A DNA stretch of 64,000 nt from Bos javanicus (Eukaryota; Chordata; Mammalia; Artiodactyla; Bovidae). A program made the translations under genes and the position numbers. The stretch is from NCBI RefSeq assembly GCF_032452875.1, contig NC_083880.1:58726829-58790828 (forward strand), given 5' to 3'. Below are positions 1 to 11,132 of the stretch, one piece after another; within the stretch, counting starts at the first letter, position 1; the number at the start of each line of letters is the position of its first letter. The notes under the pieces were generated by a model. That model was not told the DNA's origin and made no database searches. It saw only the letters and a list, made by a program, of their open reading frames with translations.

Positions 1-1382
1 GAACGTCCTATAGATGGAATCACATATTTCTAATCAAATACACTCCATTTTTGAGTCTGGCTTCTTCCATTCAAGGTAACGACTGTGAGAGCTAGCCTTA
101 CTGTTTCCTAGGTTATTTGTTAATTTATCTTTATTATGGGGTAATATTCCAGTGTAAGGCTATTCCAAAATTTGCTTCTCTATCCACCAGGTCAAGGACA
201 TTTGAATTGTTCCCACTTTGGGTAGATTATGAATAAAGGTATTATAAAACATTTGTGTACAGGTTTTGTGCAAATCTATATTCTCATGTCTCCTGAGGTG
301 AGATCGCTGGGTCATAAGACAGATGTTTGTTTGCCCTGGTAAGAAACTACCAAACCAGTTCTCAAAGTGGATGCTCCTGTATTCCCACCAGTAAGCAGTC
401 AAGTCACCCCACTTCCTGGCCATCACTTGGTATTATCGGGGTTTGTTTGGTTTTGTTTTAAGCTGTCCTAGTAGGTATAGTGATATCCTACTGTGGTTTT
501 GGTTTGTACTTTATTAATAACTCACGAGTCTGAAAACCTTTCCATAGACTTATTTGCCATCTACACATCTTCTCTAATGAAATATCTGGTCAAATCTTTT
601 AACCATCTTTTCAATCAGTTTGAGAGTTTATAGATTCTGAACACAGATTCTTTATCAGACATATGCTTTGCAAGTATTTTCTCTCTGTCTTCTCTTTTCA
701 TTCTCTTAACAGTGTTTTGCAAAGAGCAGGTTTTTCTTTTAATTTGATGGTGTCTAATTTATCCTTTTCTTGGGACGAATCATTCTTTTAGTGTCTTGGC
801 TAAGACATCTTTGCATAATGCAGGGTTACACAGATTTTTTTTTCCCCTAGATTTAGTTCAGAAGTTTTGTAATTTTATGCTTTGCATGGGAGTCATGGAT
901 CTATTTTGAGTCAAATTTTGTTTATGATACAAGGTGTGGATCAAGGTTTCTTTTTTCACACGTGGATGACCAACCAATTGTTCCAGCACCATTTGTTGAA
1001 AAAACTATCCTTTGTCCATTGAATTCCCTTTGCAGCTGTGTTGAAAGTAAATTGGCCACACATGTGGGATCTATTTCTGGATTCCACTCTGTTGCGCTGA
1101 TCCAGGCTTTCATCAGTACCACACTGTCTTGATTACTGTAGCTTTATAGTAAGCATCGAAATTAGAGAATGGGAGTCTTCCAAAGCTGTTCCTCTTTCCC
1201 CAAATTGTTTTGGTTATTCTAGATCTGCTGCCTCTCCATGTAAATTTACAAACCAACTTGTTGATTTGTACCTAAGATGTACAAATTCCTACATTTTGTT
1301 GGACAAAACTACATTTTGGAAGGGAAGAATTTACAGACTTGTTTGGGAAGAACCTATCATTTTAACAATATTGAGTCTTCTG

Positions 1383-1464
1383 AATCCCATGAACAGAGGA
1401 GCCTGGCAGGCTACAGTCCCCGGGGTTGCAAAGAGTCAGACACAACTGAGCAACTAAGCGAGCA
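1383..1464 (+). mobile_element. Bov-tA SINE, 3' fragment
   Basis: Only the last part of the BovA body is present, from the 'gaacagaggagcctggc' block to the 'gactgagcaact' end, followed by a short CA-rich tail. It lies inside the old L1, so it landed later. The tRNA-like head is missing. Confidence 0.72.
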
Positions 1465-2324
1465 CACACTGATTCATGAACACAGTACATCTCTCCACTT
1501 GTTTAGGTTTTTAATTTCATTTATCATTGTTTTATAGACTGTGTACAGATCTTGCACAGATGTTGGAATTTATACTCAGTTTTTGGTGAGATTTTTCTTT
1601 TTTTTTTTTTTGGTACTATTGTAAATTGTGCTGTTTTTAGAATTTCAACTTCCTACTGTTCATTGCTAGTACAGAGAAATACTGTTGAGTTTTATATTGA
1701 CCTTGTATCCTGCAACCTTACTAAACTCACTTATTATTCATTCTGGCAATTTGTTTGTAGATTCCTTGGTGTTTTCTAAATAGACAGTCATGCCATCTGC
1801 AAATAGAATGATTTCTTCCCCCCTGTCCAATATAGGTTTTTATTTTCTTGCCTCATTGCACTTGTGAGGGCCTCCAGTATGATGTTGAATAGGAGTGGTG
1901 AGAGTGGACATCTTTGTCCAGTTCCCGGTTTAAGGGGTGAGGATCAAGCCTTTTGCCATTAAGATGTTAGCTGTAGGTGTTCTGTAGATGCCGTTTAATG
2001 CACCGAGGACATTTCTTCCTAATATCAGTTTGCTGAGAATTAATCATGAATGAATACTGAATCCTGTCAAATGCTTTTTCTATATCAATTAAGATGACTA
2101 CATGCTTTGTCTATATCTGTCAATGTTTTAGATTACATTGGCAGATTTTCCAATGTTGAACAGCCTTGCATTCCAGGATAAACTTCACTTGGTCATGATG
2201 TATTATACATTTTATATTTTGCTGGATTTGACTTGATGATATTTTTCTGAGGCTTCTTTTATTTATATACACTAGCAATACTGGTCTATAGTTTCCTTTT
2301 CTTCTAATATGTTTGGTATTAGCA

Positions 2325-2592
2325 TATGCACCCCACTCCAGTACTTTTGCCTGGAAAATCCCATGGATGGAGAAGCCTGGTAGGCTGCAGTCCATGGGGT
2401 TGCTAGAGTCGGACACGACTGAGCGACTTCACTTTCACTTTTCACTTTCATGCATTGGAGAAGGAAATGGCAACCCACTCCAGTGCTCTTGCCTGGAGAA
2501 TCCCAGGGACGGGGAAGCCTGGTGGGCTGCCGTCTATGGGGTTGCACAGAGTCGGACATGACTGAAGCAACTTAGCAGCAAGAGCAGCCTCA
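2325..2592 (+). mobile_element. BovA2 SINE (two BovA units)
   Basis: Two BovA monomers are joined by the typical linker made of CACTTT units at 2428-2450, and the element ends in an AGC-rich tail. Both L1 flanks are continuous once it is removed (the L1 text resumes at about 2593 with 'aatgagttgggaa'), so this is a clean insertion into the L1. Confidence 0.88.
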
Positions 2593-3698
2593 AGAAATGA
2601 GTTGGGAAGTGTTCCCTCTTCTTCAATTTTCTGGAAGAATTTGTGTAGAATTAGGATTATTTCTTCCTTGAATGGTAATATTTACCAGTGAAGACATCTG
2701 GTCTGGAGCTTGCTTTGTTAGAAAGTTTTGACTATGCATTCCATGTCTTTAATAGCTATGGTTAACTATTCCTTCTTGAGTGAGTTCTGGTTTTCTAGGT
2801 CTTTCAGGCATTAGTCCATTTCACCTAAGCTGTCAAATTTTAGGACATAACATTGTTTGTTACCTTCCCTTACTATCTTTTTCATGCCTGTAGAGTCTTG
2901 AGTGATGTTTTCTCTTTCATTTCTAATACTGCTAATGTTTATCTTCTCTCTTTTTGTTATTATCTGTCTGGCTAGAGGTTTATCAATTTTGTTGGCCTTT
3001 TCAAATAGTCAGATTTCTGTTTCATTAATTTTTCTCTTTCATTTTTTCTGATATTAATTACATTGCTTTCTGAGCTTATCTTTATAATTTCATTCCTTCA
3101 GCCTAAAGTTGCCATTCTTTTTCTAGCTTCTGAAGGTAGAAGTTTGGATAACTCATTTGAAATGTTTCTTATTTTCTACCATAAGCGCTTGGCGTTATGA
3201 AACTCCCTCTCAGCTCTGCTTTAGTTGCAGTTTACAAATCTTGATATATTCTTATTTTTAGTCAGTTCAGAATATTTTCTACTTTCCCTTGAGATTTCCA
3301 CTTTGACCTAGAAGTGCATTTAATTTTTAAATATCTGGGAATTTTCCAGATACCTTTCTGCTTGTGAACTCTAGATTTATTACCGTATGGTCAGAGAATG
3401 AACACTGTATGCTCCCATTCGTCTTAAATTGGTTAGGGTTTGTTTGGTTGCCCAGAATACGGTCTGTCTTGGCGACAGTTCCATGGCACTTGAGAAAACT
3501 GTGTATCCTGTTACTGAGTGGCCTGTTCTAATGCGTCACTTAGGTTACATCACTGACGCTGCCATCCAGGTCTTTTCTATCCTCACTGATTGCTTGTTTG
3601 TTTTGTCAATAACTTAGAGAAGAGTTTGAGGTCAACCAGACCTGTGGATTTGTCTATCCTTTCAGTTTTTGCTTTGTGCATTTTGAAAAGGCATATTG

Positions 3699-3880
3699 TT
3701 GTTCAGTTGCTCAGTCGTGTCTGACTCTTGGCGACCCCCATGGACTACAGTACGCCAGGCTTCCCTGAACTTCACCATGTCCTGAAGTTTGCTCAAACTC
3801 ATGTCCATTAAGTCGATGATGCCATCCAACCATCTCATCCTCTGTCACCCCCTTCTCCTCCTGTCCTCAATCTTTAGAGA
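3699..3880 (-). mobile_element. BovB (RTE) LINE, 3' end fragment
   Basis: The plus strand begins with 'gttgttcagttgctcagtcg' and continues through the BovB 3' text to 'ctcctgtcctcaatcttt', where the match stops. About 180 bases of the LINE end remain, abutting the old L1. It was 5'-truncated at insertion. Confidence 0.8.
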
Positions 3881-4564
3881 CCTCATGTTATTAAATGCTG
3901 CACCCATTACTTGCTAAAATCATTTTGCAAAGCTGCAAGGTGTTAAGAAATGGGTGCTCTGAACAAAGGCTTTGAACTTTAGGGCCGCTGGGAAGGCAGA
4001 GTCTTCTTCATTGCCTGAGGCAGAGCATTTGAGCTCAGCTACCAGCTGGGCCTCTCAGTCCTCCAGGGGTCAGAGATGACTGGAAAAGAAGGGCTGATGC
4101 CAGGGTGGGGCACAGAGTCTGTGCTCAGGATCCTACCCCAGCACCAGGTGACTTTGGACCCCGACTGCCTCTAGTCAGTCGATCCTCATAAATGGGCTGT
4201 CCGTGCTAGATGCTGGTGAAACCAAAGTGTGAATCTTGCTCCAAGGATGACTACAACCCCTCCTTCCTGGTACTCGGGGTCCCCGAAGAGCAGATGGGGC
4301 CCCACATGTGTTATCAGGCCTCCTTTCAGCACTATGCTGGCAAAAGTTCAACCACAATTTGGGGTGGGGTAGCCCTATTTGCAGCACTTGCCAATTTCCA
4401 TGGTGTGAATACTCCCAACCATGATGGGTTTCAAGCTACCAGCCTGACTCCCTATGTGTGGAGCAGGGAGACACAGAGACCTGCACTGTCCAAAGCACTG
4501 ACACTGCACAGAGACAACAGAGATAAATAGCCCCAAGGGCGTGGATTGGTAAAATGTACTGAGG
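3881..4564. other. Unassigned segment
   Basis: No repeat or gene is recognised. A plus-strand open frame of 106 codons (4210-4530) lies here; it has no known domain, no CpG island and no splice context that I can defend, and may simply be a diverged transposon remnant. Confidence 0.5.
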
Positions 4565-5090
4565 GGCTTTCCTCCTGGCCCAGCTGCTAAGACTTCACTT
4601 TCCACTGCAGGGCTACAGAGGATGTGGGTTCAGTCCCCACTCGGGGAGACAAGATCCCACATGCCACAGGGCCAAAAAAGCAAAACATAAAACAGAATCA
4701 ATATTGTAACAAATTCAATAAAGACTTTAAAAATGGTCCAGGGCTTTCCCTGGTGGCTCAGTGGTAAAGAAACCGCCTGCCAATGCAGGACACACAAGTT
4801 CCATCCCTGGGCTGGGAAGATCCCACATGCCACACAAAGCAACTAAGCCCACACACCACAACTATTGAGCCTGTGCTCTAGAGTCTGGGAACCAAGATGG
4901 CTGAAGCCCATGCACCCTACAGCCCATGATCCACAGCAAGAGAAGCCACTACAATGAGAAGCCTGTGTACCGTGACTAGAGAGTACCCTCTGCTCGCCAC
5001 AGCTAGAGAAAAGCCCATGCAGCAATGAGGGCCAAGCACAGCCAATAAATAAATACACTTTTTATAATGGTCCACATCAAAAAACAAAAT
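4565..5090 (+). mobile_element. CHR-type SINE, outer copy split by another SINE
   Basis: The tRNA-like head (4565-4665) is followed by the 'gccaaaaaagcaaaacataa' body and an A-rich tail that stops at 4740 and resumes at 5066. The interruption is a second CHR SINE flanked by the repeated word AATGGTCCA, so the outer copy is the older one. Confidence 0.75.
4741..5065 (+). mobile_element. CHR-type SINE, inner copy
   Basis: A long CHR copy starts with 'gggctttccctggtggctca' and carries the repeated 'gagcc/gaagccc' modules with a TAAATAAATA tail. A 9-base target-site duplication AATGGTCCA lies at 4732-4740 and 5066-5074. CHR SINEs are shared by whales, hippos and ruminants. Confidence 0.88.
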
Positions 5091-6165
5091 TCTTAAAAAA
5101 ATAGTAAAATAGATTACCTTTATTTTTAATATAACCCATTTAATGATAAGTTCATACAATTCAATTTTAATGTTGCCCATGTTTCACAAATGATATGCAA
5201 AATTCCTGCCAATTCAGCCATCATTTTGTGTAGATTCACTGGAGTGCTGACCCAACTGCCACTCAGACAAGCCTCAGACAAGCTCAGCCGACAGAAATGA
5301 ATTGGTTCATGTGAGAGGTTCCGTAGCAGCTCTTAAGCAGAGTGTCTTGGGTTCTCCAAGCTTAACACATCTGAGAGGCACATCTAAGAGGCATCAGGAG
5401 ATGGAGAGTGGAGGTCCAGTTGTCCGAAAGAGTGAGGGTCCATCACACAAAACCATAGAAGCCCTTTGCTAACTGTAAAATCCCATATAAACATTCAGGT
5501 TGAGATTTTTCAATCTTGGGATGTATTTAAACTTTTTGGTGTTCAAGTTTCTCAAATTTCGGAAGTAATCCATACTTGTTTTAAACAATAAATACAAAGC
5601 TTTGCATAAGGACAGAGTTACTCGCCTCCCAGGCTCTAACCTCAGCCCCTAACCCACCCTCCCCCTGGCTCCCCCATTCCCTTAGTTAGCAGCCTGCCCC
5701 GTGCCCCGCCCAGGCTGAGCAGTCCCAGACACACATACACAGGGGGGTTTTGTTTTGCAGAAGTAGACCCAGACACACCTGTGGCTCTGCAGCTTGCTGT
5801 TTCTCACCGTGAGATAAATCTCGGGCATCTCAGCAGTCGGTAGACAGCCTGGCATAGAGTTTGCTGTAGCTGGACTGGCAGGGGCTGGGGATGGGGGCCT
5901 TTTCATCCATTCCTCCTACCGAGGGCATGGAAGTGCAAAGACCTCTTGTGATTTCTAAATTTGGTCAGAGTGCAGGAGGCAGTGCAGGGTGCCTGTGTGC
6001 TAAAAATACCAGCCGGGGTCTGGGGTGGAGGCCACTCATTCAGAGCAGACAAGACGGGGAAGCCCAGGGTGGCAGAGCATCGGGGTCCTTGGCAAAGCAT
6101 CTTCAGGTTTTTCCAAAGAGCCTCAGCGTCTCACTGACACCCACGCCCACGGCCACATGTCCGCG
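5091..6165. other. Unassigned segment, AT-rich then GC-rich
   Basis: The first third is AT-rich and may hold a worn LINE fragment (5515-5620, weak). From 5620 the base composition turns GC-rich. No gene, splice pair or well-marked repeat is recognised; the short frames around 5680-6190 look fortuitous. Confidence 0.5.
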
Positions 6166-6178
6166 TGACCAAGGTGCA

Positions 6179-6403
6179 TTTGCATGCTAAGTCTTTTCAG
6201 TCGCGTCCAACTCCGTGCGACCCTATGAACTATAGCCCACCAGGCTCCTCTGCCCATGGGATTCTCCAGGCAAGAATACTGGAGTAGGTTGCTGTGCCCT
6301 CCTCCAGGGGATCTTCCCAGCCCAGGGATCGAACCCAGGTCTCTTATGTCTCCTGCATTAACAGGTAGGTTCTTTACCACTAGCGCCACCTGGGAGACCC
6401 AAA
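6179..6403 (-). mobile_element. Bov-tA SINE, full length
   Basis: The plus strand shows the reverse complement of the whole element, ending in the tRNA-like head 'ccacctgggagaccc'. The flanks share TGACCARGGTRCA at 6166-6178 and 6404-6416 (11 of 13 identical), an imperfect target-site duplication pointing to a moderate age. Confidence 0.92.
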
Positions 6404-6551
6404 TGACCAGGGTACAGATTCTAAAATCTGCTTCCAACTGAGTCACCATCACCCTGTGGGTCATGTTAACCTGTTGTTTGATACCACCTCAGGCTTTGGA
6501 CCCTATCTGGCTACCACTGCACAGAAACTTATTTTCAACTTACTTTTTAAA

Positions 6552-6902
6552 TATATAATTTCATTTATTTATTTTATTTTGGGCTGTGCTGCGTCTTCAT
6601 TTTCACACGGGCTTTCTCTGGTTGCGGAGAGCACGGGCTGCTCTTCGCTGCAGTGCTCAGGTTTCTCATTGCGGTGGCTTCTCTTGGTGTGGAGCAAGGG
6701 CTCTAGGGCGCACGGGTTTCAGTAGCTGCAGCACGTGGGCTCAGTAGTTGTGGCTCCCTGGCTCTAGAGCACAGCTTCAATAGTTGTGATGCACAGGCCT
6801 AGTTGCTTCACCGCATGTGGGATCTTCCCAAACCAGTGATCAAATCCGTGTCTCCTGCATTGGAAGGCCGATTCTTTATCACTGAGCCACCAGGGAAGCC
6901 CT
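6552..6902 (-). mobile_element. CHR-type SINE
   Basis: The plus strand starts with the T-rich tail (TTTATTTATTTTATTTT) and ends with the head 'ccaccagggaagccct'. Direct repeats at 6536-6551 and 6903-6918 match at 13 of 16 positions. Confidence 0.9.
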
Positions 6903-7039
6903 CAACTCACTTTAAAAAAATCAAATTCATTTATTTCTAAATAGAACTTCACAACACTACAGTAAATAGAAAACCAGTATCGCTTTCCATAAATAATTAT
7001 GATACATAGATAAGTAGATCATATACACAGTGATTACAC

Positions 7040-7200
7040 ATAATGTTGTTATTAACAGTTCTGAGCACTTGCTCTGTGCCAGTCTGTGTTCTAATCTAAA
7101 ATATGAACTCGATCCTTATAACAGCCCCCATTCTACTGTCGCCCCATCGTGTAGACAAGAAAATGAGGCTCAGGGTAGCTCCACCTTAAAGTAGACAGGT
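7040..7200 (-). mobile_element. MIR fragment
   Basis: The segment with 'gagcacttgctctgtgcca', then a worn form of the 'acagatgaggaaactgaggct' core at 7150-7175, follows the order of a MIR read backwards. It is heavily diverged. Confidence 0.6.
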
Positions 7201-7302
7201 CACTACCAAAACAAAGTCAGGAACTGTCTTGATCACCAAGGTGCCCATGGGTGGGGAACCTCAGCTGTGCTGGACTTTGAGTTCACTTCCGGCTTTTGAT
7301 TT

Positions 7303-7470
7303 GCTCATTCACTCATCTCTTTAACAAGTGTTTGCTGAGCACTTACTGTGGGCCAGGGCTGAGGAGTGGAGGGGGCAGTGGGGGGATTCTGTGTCTGCCC
7401 TTGATGAGCTCTGTCTGGTGGTAGGGAAGGTGCATGTGGTGGGTGCTTCAGAGCTGCAGTGCTGGGGATA
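7303..7470 (-). mobile_element. L2-like ancient LINE fragment
   Basis: It has 'ctcattcactcatctcttta' followed by 'tgagcacttactgtgggcca', the usual opening of an antisense L2 3' end. Several segments in this window share this text; I name them L2-like because the family is assigned from recalled motifs only. Confidence 0.5.
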
Positions 7471-7674
7471 AGAGAAGGCATTCACCAGCCTAGGCTTAGG
7501 CGTGGGGGTGGGGGCTGATGCTGGGCCACGTTTCTAACCTTTTCAGGAAGAACAGGAGCTGAGTGGAATAAAGGAAGCGCAGAGGGGAACGTGGCAATTC
7601 AGGTGCATTAAAAAGGTGAATTCAAGTAATTTTCATGTCCTCACTGGAGACCCCTATTATAAGCGGATTGAAAG

Positions 7675-7815
7675 AAGAAGTTAACCTCAGTTTCTTCATC
7701 TGGAAAATGGGAATAATGGTACCAGCATCACAGAGTAACATCCGTGACGAGGATGGATGTGTCACAGTTTATGAAGCCTTCTGGCAGTTCTCGCCACAGG
7801 ATAAATGCTCAAAAT
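7675..7815 (+). mobile_element. MIR fragment
   Basis: The core 'cctcagtttcttcatctgga' with 'aaaatgggaataatggtacc' is a near-textbook MIR match, followed by a decayed 3' half. Confidence 0.68.
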
Positions 7816-7934
7816 GTCACTAATAATAATGATGATAATTATTCTTATTTCTGGCAAGTGACCATGTTTTCTATGCACCAAAGCAGTACTGTAAAGTTCT
7901 TTTTAAGTATTTTTTATTTTTAAAAAATGAATTT

Positions 7935-8006
7935 AAAAGTGGCATGCTTCATCTAAAACTATCACAAATTTGTAAATCAACCATAATTTTTAAAAAATAA
8001 GGAAAG
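7935..8006 (+). mobile_element. Possible L1 3' tail
   Basis: The text 'aaactatcacaaatttgtaa' followed by 'atcaaccataattttt' and A-rich sequence resembles the last 60 bases of artiodactyl L1. The piece is short, so the call is tentative. Confidence 0.42.
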
Positions 8007-8519
8007 TGGCCCTCTTGCAGGGAGTTTAAGCTAATATTCATATTACCATGTTTGTCTTCATTTGCATATGTCCGACAAGTTTACAAGCACATACGGAAAA
8101 CTTAACCTGTAACTTCCACCTGTCCTTTTTGTCTTCCCTGGGCTTTATTTTGAAAGAAGTGGAAATCCAAGACTATCCTTTCAAACTAATAGCAATACAT
8201 TTACTTGACAGGGGATTTAATTCCTTACCAAATGACATGAGCAACCTCATAATGAACAGTATTTCTAAGTAGCACAGCTCACAGCACGGGGCTCCCTAAA
8301 TCTGACTTAGACAGTGGGTCAGCCATCTTTCATGACAAAGTTTCTCATAGAAAAGGCATGGTTTTGCAAGGACACCTATCAGAGTAGCCAGTAGGAGCTG
8401 AATTTTTCCTCATGTCTCCCACCTACAAACATGCTCAGCCACTGTCTGTGAGGAAGGTGGTATTTGGGGGAAAATTAAAAATCTGGAAGTCATTATCAGG
8501 AGCCCATGGGCCATGGGCT
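8007..8519. other. Unassigned segment
   Basis: AT-rich at first, with a 74-codon open frame at 8048-8272 that has no recognisable domain. I see no repeat, splice pair or promoter in it. Confidence 0.5.
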
Positions 8520-8705
8520 ACTCCTGGTCCAAGGGGTTTACATTCATGATCTCACATCTTCACAGCCATCCCTTGGGAGAAATGCCATCATTATTTACTT
8601 TTTACAAAGCAGAAAGCAAGGCACAGTGAAGTTAAGAAGCACAACCCAAGCCAAACAGCTCATAGACAGAGCCAGGATTCAAATCTGGGCAGTGAGATGC
8701 CCAAG
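8520..8705 (-). mobile_element. MIR, long copy
   Basis: Most of a MIR is visible in reverse: 'tttacattcatgatctcaca', the worn 'aaagcaggaa..gcacagtg' core, and the head side 'gccaggattcaaatctgggc'. Confidence 0.7.
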
Positions 8706-8887
8706 GCTCAAGGAGAGAATCCATTTATACTTGCCTTTTCCAGCACCTGGAGCCTGCCAAAATCCCGTGGCTCATGGCCTCTTCCACCTTCAAAGCCAGG
8801 AAAGGCTGGCTTATTTTTCTCCCTCTGACACTGACTCTCCTGCCTCTATTTAAAGGATTTTGTGATGGCATTGCCAGGGGGATGGGG

Positions 8888-9110
8888 GGCTTCCCTGGTG
8901 GCTCAGACTGTAAAGAATCTGCCTGACAATGCAGGAGACCCAGGTTCGATCCATAGGTCTGGAAGATCCCCTGGAGAAGCGAACAGCAACCCACTCCAGA
9001 ATTCTTGCCTGGAGAATCCCATGGACAGAGGAGCCTGATGGGCTGCAGTTCATAGGGTCACACAGAGTCAGACACGACTGAAGCCACTTAGCACGCACAC
9101 ACACTTGCAC
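8888..9110 (+). mobile_element. Bov-tA SINE, full length
   Basis: It starts with the head 'ggcttccctggtggctcaga' and ends with 'gactgaagccacttagcac' and a CA-rich tail. A possible duplication (GTGATGRCAT, near 8862 and 9118) is offset from the head by about 16 bases, so the target site is uncertain. Confidence 0.92.
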
Positions 9111-9344
9111 ATGCATAGTGATGACATGGGTCCACCTGGATAGTCCAGGACAATCTCCCTGTTTTAAAGTCAGCTGATTGGCAACATCACTTCCCTCTGC
9201 AACTTTAACTTCCCTGCCACGTAAGGGAGTGTCACCAATCATAAGGATTAGAATGGGGACATCTTTGGTCACATCCTGCATTTCTCCACCTGGATGCACC
9301 CTTTGGAAGGGACAGCCTGGACTGTCAGGTCTCCATCAGAAGGG

Positions 9345-9440
9345 GTTAGGGTGAGAAAAAGGGTGGGGAGGGCTGGGAGGGAGGAAGAGAAGGAGAAAGA
9401 GACAAAGAGAAGAGACAGGAAAAGAGACAGAGCAGGAGGG
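9345..9440. repeat. GA-rich low-complexity tract
   Basis: About 95 bases are almost pure purine (GGGAGG, AGAGAAGG and AAGAGAC words without a fixed unit). It makes long but meaningless open frames on both strands. Confidence 0.7.
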
Positions 9441-9601
9441 AAAGCCACAGCATCTCTCCCCACCACCGAGGGGACTCTGGCTCCTCTCCTGCCCCTGACA
9501 GGGAGTCCCTAACTCGGCCCCTTGGAAGGACCCAGGGGCCCCAGTCTCCGCGTCCAAAGCAGGTGGCCGGAATCATGCTGCCCGAAGCCTGGAGAGGCTG
9601 A

Positions 9602-9628
9602 AGGCTCCTTTGCATATGCAAAGAGCCT
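9602..9628. repeat. Near-perfect palindrome, POU-type
   Basis: The 16-base perfect palindrome CTTTGCATATGCAAAG (9608-9623) is extended by AGGCT and AGCCT arms with one unpaired C at 9607. Its centre TGCATATGCA resembles a paired binding site for POU factors. Binding is not shown by sequence alone. Confidence 0.75.
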
Positions 9629-10074
9629 CCATGTCCAAAGCAGAGGCCAGGCCAGGATCTGGCAGATGTTGGGAGGCTGGTTCAGGGATCTTCAGCCCCC
9701 ACACCCCCTCCAGAGCTCGCTGTGCCTGAGCTGTTTGTCCTCACACTCAGCCTGGTCCTGAGGAGGCTCTTGACCTTGTAGCCAGGCCTGCCCCGAACAG
9801 TCACATTATGTCTCTCCCAAGAACTTCACGGAAGGAGAGAAGGAGGAAAGAAGGCAAGAGTAGGGGAAAGAAGGAATGGAAAGGGGAGGAAGGTTGTGGA
9901 TGCAGGACCCCACTACAATGTCAGGACAGCAAGGCAACATCACAACAGTCTGAGCAGTGAGTGGGAGGGATGCTGGGCTAAGGGGTCCACCTGAGTGGGG
10001 TGGGGCTCCCTGTGTTCAACCCTCTGTGTTCAACCCTCCACGGCAGCATGTCCCTGGTCCATGCAACCACCTGT

Positions 10075-10165
10075 GAGGTAGCTCTCCATGCCCATTTCAC
10101 AGATGGGAAAACTGAGGGTTACACTGGGAGAAAGAAGATAGAGAACCCACGACTCAGATACCAAT
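10075..10165 (-). mobile_element. MIR core fragment
   Basis: The core 'catttcacagatgggaaaac' with 'tgagggttacac' is the reverse MIR core; the rest is lost. Confidence 0.55.
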
Positions 10166-10678
10166 GCTAAGAACCCCTTGGAAAGCAGCCACCACTCATG
10201 TGTGCATCTCAGGACAGTGACAGCAGCCGATCAACTGTGTTGACAGGACTAACTATTCGTCCTGGTGTTTTGAGGCCACTTGGCAGCAGCAGGTTGAACT
10301 CTGTTAGCACCACAGGTAAGGGAATACGTCACATCAGAGGCAGCTGGGGTGGGGAGGAGGAGTTACAGCAGCCCCTCTTCATAAAAATGTTCTCAAATTT
10401 GCTTTTACTATTTTTTTAACAGAAAAAGAGAGACTTTGAGAGAGTGAGTTAATTTGAAGGGAGAGTTGTTTAAACAGAAGAGAGAACTTTTCTGCTGGGA
10501 TGCGATGGGATTTCCAAAAGGACCTCACACCTGAGCTGTGAACTTCTACGCAGCCAGAGCCCTCGTGTGTAAAATGGGTGGGATGCGGGGTGGGAGGGAG
10601 GGAGGTCCACAAGGGATGGGGTATATGTATGCTTATGACTGGTCCACTTCGTTGTCCAGCAGAAAGTAGCACAATATT
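10166..10678. other. Unassigned segment
   Basis: Nothing is recognised. A T-run with a splice-acceptor look ('tatttttttaacag', ending at 10421) has no matching donor or open exon behind it. Confidence 0.5.
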
Positions 10679-10692
10679 ATAAACGAACTATA

Positions 10693-10915
10693 TCTGTGTG
10701 CTCAGTCACTTCAGTTGTGTCTGACTCTTTGTGACCCCATGGATTATAGCCCACCAGGCTCCACTGTCTGAGGGATTCTCCAGACAAGAATAATGGAGTG
10801 GGTTGCCATGCCCTCCTCCAGGGGATTTTTCCTATCCAGGGATTGAACATTTGTCTGTTAAGTCTCCTGCATTGGCAGGCGAGTTCTTTACTACTAGCGC
10901 CACCTGGGAAGTCCC
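10693..10915 (-). mobile_element. Bov-tA SINE, full length
   Basis: Complete reverse copy. Direct repeats ATAAACGAACTATA (10679-10692) and ATAAAGGAATTATA (10916-10929) match at 12 of 14 bases and fix both borders. Confidence 0.94.
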
Positions 10916-11132
10916 ATAAAGGAATTATACGCCACTGAAAATAATTTAAAAAATGTTGAACGAGATGAAACAAATAAATGAGAGGTTTGCCTGAAATCAC
11001 CCCTGCCCTCAAGCCCAACAGGACCAAGTCAACCCAGGGCCACAATTCAAATGCCCCTTGGGGTGGGCAGGTGAAAAATGGGCAGGTAAGGAGAGTCAGA
11101 AACTGCATTTTCACGTGAATATTCCTCTTACA

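Larger units (their letters stand above)
1..3698 (-). mobile_element. Old L1 LINE, ORF2 to 3' region, antisense
   Basis: Read on the complement, the segment runs from the body of L1 ORF2 (about 3690 down to 650) into the L1 3' untranslated region, which continues past the window edge. Typical L1 phrases survive on the plus strand, for example the stretch on 'group of reads' near 1860-1960 and the ORF2 segment at 3240-3480. All frames are broken and two SINEs interrupt it, so it cannot make protein. It is a diverged, pre-ruminant L1; the subfamily is not resolved. Confidence 0.82.
9111..10074. other. Unassigned GC-rich segment
   Basis: No repeat family is recognised apart from the GA-rich tract and the palindrome listed separately. 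A second GA-rich patch lies at 9835-9895. Open frames here are by-products of the purine-rich composition. Confidence 0.5.

Noticed and set aside
2313..2561. Open frames with repeated words such as WKIPWMEKPGRLQSMG (also at 14878-15117, 28920-29171, 54067-54369, 62437-62622)
   Set aside because: These are translations of Bov-tA and BovA2 SINEs in all frames; they are not proteins.
8888..8960. tRNA-like sequences with a B-box (GGTTCGATCC type) at the heads of SINEs
   Set aside because: They are the tRNA-derived heads of Bov-tA and CHR SINEs; no free-standing tRNA with a full cloverleaf was seen.
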